Shown: in pieces, positions 9,979-16,456 of the stretch
How the letters are laid out: every line of letters begins with the position of its first letter
Position numbering within the stretch: the stretch's first letter is position 1
Origin: UBA12087 sp964370815
GTDB lineage: Bacteria; Chloroflexota; Anaerolineae; Anaerolineales; Villigracilaceae
Direction: 5' to 3'
DNA length: 64,000 bases
Assembly (NCBI GenBank): GCA_964370815.1
Contig: CAYJKQ010000002.1
Span: 186,001-250,000, forward strand
The notes under the pieces: model-generated
Told to the model about the DNA's origin: nothing
Databases searched by the model: none
What the model saw: only the letters and a program-made list of their open reading frames with translations
Position numbers and translations under genes: made by a program

Positions 9979-10304
9979 TCTACCCTCCGGAAAATAAATT
10001 GGATCAACCCATCTATCGTTAGAATTGTATTCTAACCTATATCGGGGTAAGCGTAAAACTTAACTCATTTATGTAATAGAAATTCTTTTTATGGAAGCAA
10101 TAACCCAAGATGAAAGTTGGCGTAAGTGGAACAGGAACTATCAAATATGATTAAGGTATCGATGGAGAAGAATAATACCGACATCCCTTATATACCTTTA
10201 AAAAATATTTATAATAAAACCTGATCCATAGTCCTTCGTATATAAGATATATTATGATTAGGATGTTGTATAATAACAATCAGGTTTTCCTGAAAGGAGC
10301 CCAG
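9979..10304. other. Intergenic region between divergent wecC and nfeD-like genes
   Basis: AT-rich divergent promoter region of 326 bases. It contains the palindrome at 10018-10036, a TATAAT at 10269-10274 and a TATGAT at 10253-10258 pointing toward the nfeD-like gene, and a GAAAGGAG ribosome site just before 10305. A 19-codon ORF at 10091-10150 has no supporting ribosome site. No RNA gene was recognised. Confidence 0.5.
10018..10036. promoter_or_regulatory. Perfect 8+3+8 palindrome upstream of wecC
   Basis: The sequence gttagaattgtattctaac has eight-base perfectly inverted arms around a three-base centre. It lies 40 bases upstream of the wecC start. This could be an operator or part of the wecC -10 region (TAGAAT on the minus strand). 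No known regulator consensus is claimed. Confidence 0.4.
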
Positions 10305-10910
10305 ATGGAATTCATCTCTGATCCAAATATTGCTTATGTCTTGCTCGTCTTCGGATCGATCCTGACTCTCTTAGCAATCGTTACTCCCGGCACGGGGGTG
10401 CTCGAAATTGGCGCATTATTCTCTTTGGCGCTAGCTGGTGTAGCTGCCTTTAGGATAGGGATAAATTTATGGGCGCTCGTGGTGTTAATGTTAATGCTTG
10501 TCCCATTTATTTATGCTATCCGGAAACCCAAACGGGAAATCTATCTGGCTGCGAGCATAGTCATGTTGATAATCGGATCCATCTACCTATTCCCAACTCA
10601 AGGATTGCGACCCTCTGTCAATCCTTACCTGGCTATCAGCGTATCCTTAATTTCTGGTACATTTATCTGGCTGATCGTTCTAAAAACATTGGCTGCCATG
10701 CATTCACGACCGAACCATGACCTGGGTAGTTTACTTGGTCAGATAGGAGAAACAAAAACAATAGTTCATAGTGAAGGATCGGTGCAGATGGATGGTGAAT
10801 TGTGGTCTGCACGAAGCGAAAAGCGTATCTCAGCCGGGAAACAAGTGCGCGTTATCGGTCGGGATGGCTTTACCCTGATTATTGAAAGCGATAATCAGAC
10901 GGAAAATTAA
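10305..10910 (+). CDS. NfeD-like membrane protein
   Basis: Membrane protein with about four hydrophobic segments (SDPNIAYVLLVFG, IGALFSLALAG, LWALVVLMLML, AASIVMLIIG and a further segment near 125-145), followed by a C-terminal soluble OB-fold of about 70 residues (GQIGETKTIV, GSVQMDGELWSA, GKQVRVIGRDGFTLIIE). This is the NfeD layout without the ClpP-class protease half. The start at 10305 has GAAAGGAG seven bases upstream; an earlier in-frame ATG at 10254 has no ribosome site. The slipin gene follows 26 bases later. NfeD/slipin pairs are conserved and proposed to act in membrane microdomain or membrane-protein quality control; the precise role is unknown. Confidence 0.88.
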   Translation: MEFISDPNIAYVLLVFGSILTLLAIVTPGTGVLEIGALFSLALAGVAAFRIGINLWALVVLMLMLVPFIYAIRKPKREIYLAASIVMLIIGSIYLFPTQGLRPSVNPYLAISVSLISGTFIWLIVLKTLAAMHSRPNHDLGSLLGQIGETKTIVHSEGSVQMDGELWSARSEKRISAGKQVRVIGRDGFTLIIESDNQTEN

Positions 10911-10936
10911 CTAATCTTAATTATCAAGGAGGCACT

Positions 10937-11836
10937 ATGAGTTCAGCAGTTACTTCATCTCTTTTCTGTGTTGTTGCATTTGTTGTTGTAGTGATTATTG
11001 CATTTTTGGCAAATGCAATTCGGATCGTTCCTGAGTACCAGCGCCTGGTCGTTTTTCGATTGGGTCGCTGCGTTGGTGAGAAGGGACCAGGCTTGATCCT
11101 GCTCATTCCTTTTATAGATCGCGCTGTAAAAGTGGACTTACGGGAGGCTGTCCGTGAGATACCTCAGCAAACATCCATCACAAAAGATAACGCTCCAATT
11201 TCAATCGACTTCCTGTGGTATTACAAAGTCCTCAGCCCCACAGATTCTGTCATACAGGTAGCCAATTTTGAACTGGCTGCTCAAGGTATGGCAACTACCA
11301 CGCTGCGCTCTGTCATAGGTGGTATCCCTCTGGATGAAGTGCTATCAGAACGAGAGCATATCAACACTGTTCTGAGAACCCGCTTGGACGAAGTTACTGG
11401 ACGCTGGGGTGTTAAAGTTACCAATGTGGAAATCCGCGAGATCATTCCTCCACGTGAAGTCCAGGATGCCATGAACCGCCAGATGTCTGCCGAACGTATC
11501 CGCCGGGCAGTAGTGACCGAGTCCACTGGCACGCGCGAAGCAGCCATCAATGTGGCTGAAGGAGAGAAGCAATCTGCAATTCTTCGGGCAGAAGGTCAAA
11601 AACAAGGCGCTATTCTTGAAGCCGAAGGTTTGCGCCAATCACAAGAACTAAAGGCAGCCGGTTTCGCCAAAGCGTTGGATAAGATCTTTGAATCAGCACA
11701 AGCGATTGATCAAAAAACCATGACATTGCAGTACTTTGAAACACTTAAATCAATGGGCAATTCTCCGGCAACCAAGTTCATCTTCCCCATGGAATTTACT
11801 AGCATGATCGAGGAATTTATAAAAGGGAAGAAATAG
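10937..11836 (+). CDS. Slipin family (stomatin-like SPFH) protein
   Basis: 299 residues. One N-terminal membrane segment (FCVVAFVVVVIIAFLANAI, about residues 10-30) is followed by an SPFH domain with the slipin signature IRIVPEYQRLVVFRLGR and KGPGLILLIPFID. The C-terminal coiled coil has three short repeats of AEG (NVAEGEKQSAIL, RAEGQKQGAIL, EAEGLRQSQEL). An AAGGAGG site precedes the ATG. It pairs with the NfeD-like gene 26 bases upstream. It ends with TAG, showing that amber is used as an ordinary stop here. The family scaffolds membrane domains and associates with NfeD; no enzymatic activity is expected. Confidence 0.93.
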   Translation: MSSAVTSSLFCVVAFVVVVIIAFLANAIRIVPEYQRLVVFRLGRCVGEKGPGLILLIPFIDRAVKVDLREAVREIPQQTSITKDNAPISIDFLWYYKVLSPTDSVIQVANFELAAQGMATTTLRSVIGGIPLDEVLSEREHINTVLRTRLDEVTGRWGVKVTNVEIREIIPPREVQDAMNRQMSAERIRRAVVTESTGTREAAINVAEGEKQSAILRAEGQKQGAILEAEGLRQSQELKAAGFAKALDKIFESAQAIDQKTMTLQYFETLKSMGNSPATKFIFPMEFTSMIEEFIKGKK

Positions 11837-11864
11837 TTTTTAAAAAGTCTCAATTTGAGAGAGC

Positions 11865-11895
11865 TAACCTCCCGCGGTGGAACCGCGGGAGGTTA
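11865..11895 (+). terminator. 13-bp perfect hairpin after slipin gene
   Basis: Arms taacctcccgcgg (11865-11877) and ccgcgggaggtta (11883-11895) pair perfectly around a five-base loop. There is no T-run after it. The right arm contains GGGAGG, 11 to 14 bases before the next ATG (11906). It could terminate the slipin transcript, or mask the ribosome site of the following GNAT gene. Confidence 0.6.
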
Positions 11896-11905
11896 ATCAT
11901 GATGA

Positions 11906-12346
11906 ATGCAACCATTAATAAAACCAGCCTCCATTATCGACATTAGCAGCCTCCAAAAACTGGAGCGTGTTTGTTTTCAGCAGGATGCCTGGTCCTTGTT
12001 CGACCTGGTTGCTGTGCTTACATTTCCGGATGTTGTTCGTTTAAAAGCTGTGATCGGAAACCAAATGGTCGGATTCATCGCTGGGGATCCACACCCATCT
12101 GAAAAATTAGCCTGGATCGCCACCCTGGGCGTCCTGCCAGAGCATCAAAATCAGGGGATTGGAAGAGCATTATTGGAAAACTGTGAGAAGCACCTCAAAT
12201 TGCCTCGAATTCGGTTATGTTTAAGACCTTCCAATCTTTCTGCGCTTGATTTATATTCTCGATCCGGTTACATAATAATAGATAGGTGGAAAGATTATTA
12301 CATTGACAAGGGAGATGCCCTGGTTATGGAAAAAATTATCGTCTAA
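11906..12346 (+). CDS. GNAT family N-acetyltransferase (RimI-like)
   Basis: 146-residue acetyltransferase. The acetyl-CoA binding motif A is visible as LGVLPEHQNQGIGRALLENCEKHL (beta4-alpha3), and the C-terminal part LSALDLYSRSGYIIIDRWKDYY is typical of RimI-type enzymes that acetylate protein N-termini or small amines. Substrate not determinable. Two nearby ATGs at 11899 and 11902 are out of frame. The only purine-rich ribosome site lies within the right arm of the preceding hairpin, so translation may depend on whether that hairpin is open. RNase D follows 21 bases later. Confidence 0.82.
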   Translation: MQPLIKPASIIDISSLQKLERVCFQQDAWSLFDLVAVLTFPDVVRLKAVIGNQMVGFIAGDPHPSEKLAWIATLGVLPEHQNQGIGRALLENCEKHLKLPRIRLCLRPSNLSALDLYSRSGYIIIDRWKDYYIDKGDALVMEKIIV

Positions 12347-12361
12347 AAATTAGACTATAAT
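12341..12361 (+). promoter_or_regulatory. Palindrome plus TATAAT directly before rnd
   Basis: gtctaaaaattagac (12341-12355, perfect six-base arms around AAA) is followed immediately by TATAAT (12356-12361). Six bases separate this -10 box from the rnd ATG at 12368, so a transcript would start at or next to the ATG. The palindrome also holds the stop codon of the GNAT gene. Confidence 0.5.
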
Positions 12362-12367
12362 GTTTAA

Positions 12368-13501
12368 ATGATTTCGTCCAAGCTAATCCCTCCGGTATGG
12401 GTTGGTTCATCGGTTGACCTGCGATCCATGGTAGACCAACTCTCCCAACATCAACGCATTGCTATTGACACAGAATCCAACAGTCTGCATGCTTTTCGTG
12501 AACAAGTGTGCTTGATCCAGTTTTCAATTCCTGAAATCGATTACCTGCTGGATCCCCTGGCTGTGAAAAATCTTTCGCCATTAACCGATCTGTTTTTCTC
12601 TCCAAAAATCGAAAAGACATTTCATGCTGCTGAATATGACCTGCTCTGCCTTAAGCGTGATTTCGATTTTAATATTGTTAATCTATTTGACACGATGCAG
12701 GCTGCTCGTATTCTGGGATACCCGGCTGTTGGACTTAACCATCTGTTATACGAAAAATATAAGATCAACGTGGATAAGCGCTTTCAAAAAGCTGATTGGG
12801 CAAGACGCCCCCTACCAGATGACCAATTGAATTATGCACGGATGGACACCCATTTTCTTCTTGATCTGCGTGATCTATTGTATGCAGAACTCGTAAGCAA
12901 GGATCTTTGGGATTTGGCATCCGAAGAATTCCAACGTATCAGCTTTTCCAATGGACAATCCGAGCAGGGATCTGATGTTCCGGCATGGCTGCACATCAAC
13001 GGTATAAACCGCCTGACATCACAACAATTGTCGGTTTTTAATGAGTTGCTCGAATGGAGACTACTCCAGGCTGAGCGTATGAATCGCCCAGTTTTCAAGG
13101 TCATCAATAACAATTTACTGCTCGCCATTGCTCAAATAAAACCCAATCGACCGGAAGATCTGCAAACTGCCGGGCTGACCGTTCACCAGATACATCTTTA
13201 TGGAAATGAAATCATAGCGGCTGTCAAGAAAGGCATGAAACAAGCCCCGATCAAACGATCCTTCTCTCCTCGACCGGATCAAGATTACTTGAACAGGATG
13301 GAGACCTTACGCCTGTGGCGACGAAAGACAGGTCAAAAATTCGGATTCGAATCTGATCTGGTGCTGCCACGGGCTTTTATGCAATCAATTGCAGAAAACA
13401 ACCCACAAAACATCCAGGATCTGGCTGAATTAATGCCTCACTCACCCTGGCGATTAGAACATTATGGACAAGATATTCTAAATAGCCTTAAGAGCAGATG
13501 A
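12368..13501 (+). CDS. rnd: Ribonuclease D
   Basis: 3'-5' exoribonuclease that trims tRNA precursors. 377 residues, normal length. DEDDy exonuclease domain at about residues 10-180: IAIDTESNSLHAF (DxE), FHAAEYDLLCL, FDTMQAARIL and YARMDTHFLL (YxxxD). HRDC domains follow; the first is seen at SVFNELLEWRLLQAERMNRP, a second around RMETLRLWRRKTGQKFGFESDLVLPR. There is no Shine-Dalgarno sequence before the ATG, but a TATAAT lies six bases upstream, which suggests a leaderless mRNA. Confidence 0.93.
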   Translation: MISSKLIPPVWVGSSVDLRSMVDQLSQHQRIAIDTESNSLHAFREQVCLIQFSIPEIDYLLDPLAVKNLSPLTDLFFSPKIEKTFHAAEYDLLCLKRDFDFNIVNLFDTMQAARILGYPAVGLNHLLYEKYKINVDKRFQKADWARRPLPDDQLNYARMDTHFLLDLRDLLYAELVSKDLWDLASEEFQRISFSNGQSEQGSDVPAWLHINGINRLTSQQLSVFNELLEWRLLQAERMNRPVFKVINNNLLLAIAQIKPNRPEDLQTAGLTVHQIHLYGNEIIAAVKKGMKQAPIKRSFSPRPDQDYLNRMETLRLWRRKTGQKFGFESDLVLPRAFMQSIAENNPQNIQDLAELMPHSPWRLEHYGQDILNSLKSR

Positions 13502-13547
13502 AATCTTATGGCTAAATAGAGAAAATTAATGGGGAAAGGAGTATTAA

Positions 13548-14942
13548 TTGAAAATTCACTTTCACGGTGCAGCAAGAACAGTAACAGGTTCACAGTATCT
13601 CCTGGAAATCAACAGTTCCAAGATTCTTCTCGAATGCGGGCTCTTTCAAGGAAGAAGATCTGAAACCTACGAAAAAAACCGGAGGTTTAATTTCAATCCT
13701 TCTGAACTCGATGCAGTTATCTTGTCGCATGCGCATATCGACCACAGCGGGAATCTTCCCAACCTGGTCAAATCAGGTTACGGAGGAAAGATCTACGCCA
13801 CTCCACCTACTGTGGAGCTGGCTAAAACAATGCTTCTGGATTCAGGTCATATTCAGGAAGCAGATATCCAATTCGTTAATAAGCACCGCTCCCGGCGGGG
13901 AGAACCACCCCTAGAACCTCTCTATACAATAGAAGATGCTGAAGCAGTGGGCAGGCTTTTTCATCCTGAAGCGTATGGGCATGAATTTACACCCGTACCA
14001 GGTGTCACCGCAAAGCTGGTGGACGCTGGTCACATTTTAGGCTCAGCAGCCGTGGTTCTGGATATCCAGGAAAGGGAAAGGAAATTCAGACTTTGGTTTT
14101 CGGGGGACATAGGCAGATTAAAACTTCCCCTAATGCGTGATCCAGTTATGCCTGCAAATGCGGATTACCTGATCATGGAATGTACTTATGGTGATAAATC
14201 ACACCTTGACCCACAACAGGCTTACGATGAATTGCGGGATGCCATCACCAGGACTGTTCACAGGCATGGAAAGGTCATTATTCCAGCTTTTTCTGTTGGG
14301 AGAACCCAGGAATTGGTCTTCATGCTGAACGAGATGATCCAAAAGAGACAATTGGATCCTCTTCCTGTTTATGTTGACAGCCCACTGGCAGTGAACGCAT
14401 CTGATATTTTTCGAAAATACCCCGAATACTTCGATAGTGAAACCAAGGAATTCGTTCAAACTTATAATCACCCTGCTCTCAATTTTGAAAAATTGACCTA
14501 TACTCGTTCTGTGGCAGAATCTAAAGCGATCAATGACCGTAAAGAATCAGCCATCATCATCTCTGCCTCGGGTATGGCTGAAACTGGCCGGATTTTGCAC
14601 CACTTACGAAACAATATAGAAAACCCAGCCAACACCATTCTGATCGTTTCATGGCAGGCTCCGCATACTTTGGGACGACGTCTGGCGGATCGACAAAAGG
14701 AAGCAAAGATATTTGGAATGGGCTATGATGTTCGTGCTGAAATTGTTACCATCGGAGGGCTTTCAGCTCATGCAGATCAAGTTACACTGATCGATTATGC
14801 CTCCCATGTAAAAAATGATGTCAAACAAGTATTCTTGGTCCATGGCGAACAGAATTCCGCAGATGCTTTACGGGATAAATTACGTGAGATAGGTATCACT
14901 CAAGTTGTCTATCCGGAAATTCATCAAAGCATAGAAATTTAA
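13548..14942 (+). CDS. MBL-fold beta-CASP RNA metallohydrolase
   Basis: 464 residues, similar to the Ysh1/CPSF-type beta-CASP nucleases. Metallo-beta-lactamase motifs: HAHIDHSGNLPNL (HxHxDH), DAGHILGSA, SGDIGR; beta-CASP motifs: MECTYGD, IIPAFSVGRTQELVFML, YVDSPLA, SASGMAETGRILHHL, and the final GGLSAHADQ and VHGEQ. All metal ligands are present, so it should be an active RNase. No KH domains are visible. The start is TTG at 13548 with an AAAGGAG site seven bases upstream; no ATG lies near the conserved KIHFHGAARTVTGS start. A strong terminator follows the stop. Its likely role is RNA processing or decay alongside RNase D upstream. Confidence 0.92.
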   Translation: MKIHFHGAARTVTGSQYLLEINSSKILLECGLFQGRRSETYEKNRRFNFNPSELDAVILSHAHIDHSGNLPNLVKSGYGGKIYATPPTVELAKTMLLDSGHIQEADIQFVNKHRSRRGEPPLEPLYTIEDAEAVGRLFHPEAYGHEFTPVPGVTAKLVDAGHILGSAAVVLDIQERERKFRLWFSGDIGRLKLPLMRDPVMPANADYLIMECTYGDKSHLDPQQAYDELRDAITRTVHRHGKVIIPAFSVGRTQELVFMLNEMIQKRQLDPLPVYVDSPLAVNASDIFRKYPEYFDSETKEFVQTYNHPALNFEKLTYTRSVAESKAINDRKESAIIISASGMAETGRILHHLRNNIENPANTILIVSWQAPHTLGRRLADRQKEAKIFGMGYDVRAEIVTIGGLSAHADQVTLIDYASHVKNDVKQVFLVHGEQNSADALRDKLREIGITQVVYPEIHQSIEI

Positions 14943-14972
14943 GTGTCATCTCAATAATTCGGGAGAAAGTGG

Positions 14973-15022
14973 AGGTGTGAAAGCTAGCAAAGCTCGCTTT
15001 CACACCTCACACCCCACTTTTT
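14973..15022 (+). terminator. Intrinsic terminator after beta-CASP gene
   Basis: Arms aggtgtgaaagc (14973-14984) and gctttcacacct (14996-15007) pair perfectly over 12 bases. A T-run lies at 15017-15022, slightly distal, and an outer agtgg/ccact pairing extends the stem toward it. Confidence 0.8.
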
Positions 15023-15029
15023 TGAGATG

Positions 15030-15059
15030 TTGCAAATTTAAGGTTCAATCTGCTATAAT
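15030..15059 (+). promoter_or_regulatory. Promoter of tRNA-Ser(CGA)
   Basis: TTGCAA (15030-15035), an 18-base spacer and TATAAT (15054-15059). The mature tRNA starts 15 bases after the -10 box. Confidence 0.75.
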
Positions 15060-15073
15060 TGCCCGCGCCACCT

Positions 15074-15161
15074 GGAGAGGTGCCGGAGTGGTCGAACGGG
15101 GCGGTCTCGAAAACCGCTGTAGTCCTTGTGGCTACCGTGGGTTCGAATCCCACCCTCTCCG
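15074..15161 (+). tRNA. tRNA-Ser (anticodon CGA)
   Basis: 88 bases. Acceptor stem GGAGAGG (15074-15080) pairs with CCTCTCC (15154-15160), discriminator G. Anticodon stem gcggt/accgc with loop ctcgaaa gives anticodon CGA, reading UCG. A long variable arm (tgtagtccttgtggctac) is typical of type II serine tRNAs. T-arm ggGTTCGAAtcc present. CCA is not encoded. Confidence 0.95.
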
Positions 15162-15358
15162 CTGGTTTTGTCTTCGTCCAGTAATGGGTAAATTCCATCC
15201 TATTATTAGATCGCTCATAAACTCCTGGGCGATCTTTTGTTTAATTGTGGAGTGGATATGCTGCATGAATTGTAGACTTCCTGTAGTTTCCAGTAATAGT
15301 TGTTTTTACTTCAGAAATATTGTATTATGATGATCATGCATTGAAAAGGAGTCTGCTA

Positions 15359-16276
15359 ATGACTAGAACACCCATCAAGATCATGGTATCAACCTTGTTG
15401 CTGGCATCTCTTGCCTGTGGAATTTCGGACATCCTCGGGACGTCTCCACCACAACAACAACCGGGTGAGTTGGAAACCGCTGTTGCTCAACGCCTGGCAG
15501 AAACTGCTCTTGTACAGACTTCCATCGCACAAGGCGTAGCCGGAACTTTAAATCCTGGTCAACCAGTGATCCCTCAAAACTCGCCTCAAGTACAACCTGA
15601 ACTCCCCAGCCTGACACCTTCTCTTGAGCTATCCCCTACATCAGAAAAACCCATGGTAACTGTCTCACAGGTAACCAACTGCCGAGCGGGTCCCGGTTCC
15701 TCCTATGATTGGCTGGGTGCTTTGAACGTTGGTCAACAGGCTGAGGTTTTCGGTAAGGATCCATCCAATTCATCCTGGTACATTCGCAATCCTGATAATC
15801 AAAATGGATTTTGTTGGATCTACGGGTCATTTGCTACAATAACCGGAAATTCAAGTTTGGTACCGGTGTTTACCCCCATGCCGACACCGACACCTGCCAA
15901 GACCGCCACCTGGACCACGCCACCAATGGATTTTAATGTAATCTATAAAGAAATGGATCCTTGCACGGGTCAGTATTATGCCCGATTTGATCTATATAAT
16001 AACAGTTCTGTAACCTGGCAATCTTTTCAAACCATCGTCACAGATACTATGACTACGGAAACTGTAACTGCTCAAAGAAATTTTTTTGATCAATATATAA
16101 ATTGTATTCTAGGAGTTTCCCAGGATGACCTGGCACCGGGTGAGGCTGGCGAGGCGTATTCTTTAATTTTTTCGGTCGATCCCTGGGGTCACCTCTTTAC
16201 AGCCAGTATTAGATTATGTACACTCGATAATTTGTTAGGCACGTGTATAACCAAAACCCTGTCCTTCACTCCATGA
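15359..16276 (+). CDS. Lipoprotein with bacterial SH3 domain
   Basis: 305-residue secreted lipoprotein of unknown function. Signal peptide ends in lipobox SLAC at about residue 17. A Pro/Gln/Thr-rich linker leads to an SH3_3-type domain at about residues 98-160 (VTNCRAGPGSSYDWLGALNVGQQAEVFG, WCWIYG-like end at FCWIYGSF), then a second T/P-rich linker and a C-terminal beta-rich domain (about 195-305). The start at 15359 follows AAAAGGA by eight bases; an upstream in-frame ATG at 15320 would add a hydrophilic stretch before the signal peptide and is rejected. SH3 domains of this kind commonly bind cell-wall peptide or glycan; ligand unknown. A 15-bp hairpin follows the gene. Confidence 0.85.
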   Translation: MTRTPIKIMVSTLLLASLACGISDILGTSPPQQQPGELETAVAQRLAETALVQTSIAQGVAGTLNPGQPVIPQNSPQVQPELPSLTPSLELSPTSEKPMVTVSQVTNCRAGPGSSYDWLGALNVGQQAEVFGKDPSNSSWYIRNPDNQNGFCWIYGSFATITGNSSLVPVFTPMPTPTPAKTATWTTPPMDFNVIYKEMDPCTGQYYARFDLYNNSSVTWQSFQTIVTDTMTTETVTAQRNFFDQYINCILGVSQDDLAPGEAGEAYSLIFSVDPWGHLFTASIRLCTLDNLLGTCITKTLSFTP

Positions 16277-16279
16277 AAA

Positions 16280-16323
16280 GAAACAGGGATGGGCTGGAAT
16301 TGCTCCTTGCCCATCCCTGTTTC
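16280..16323 (+). terminator. 15-bp perfect hairpin after SH3 lipoprotein gene
   Basis: Arms gaaacagggatgggc (16280-16294) and gcccatccctgtttc (16309-16323) pair fully around a 14-base loop. No clean T-run follows; likely a terminator or 3' stabiliser. Confidence 0.7.
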
Positions 16324-16456
16324 CTTGACGCTTTGTAATTTTCCCTTTAAGATAAGCCTGACTTTATAGAACATAATTGCGAACCATTTCCATCCGCGTG
16401 TTGGATAGGTATCGTCTCGCATTAATCCAACAACCTTGCGGAAAGAGGAGTGAACC

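Noticed and set aside
10091..10150. A 19-codon ORF before the nfeD-like gene.
   Set aside because: Too short, no ribosome site, no similarity recognised.
14977..15330. Protein-coding frames across 15000-15330.
   Set aside because: They run over a complete tRNA-Ser and its promoter and have no ribosome site or recognised protein.
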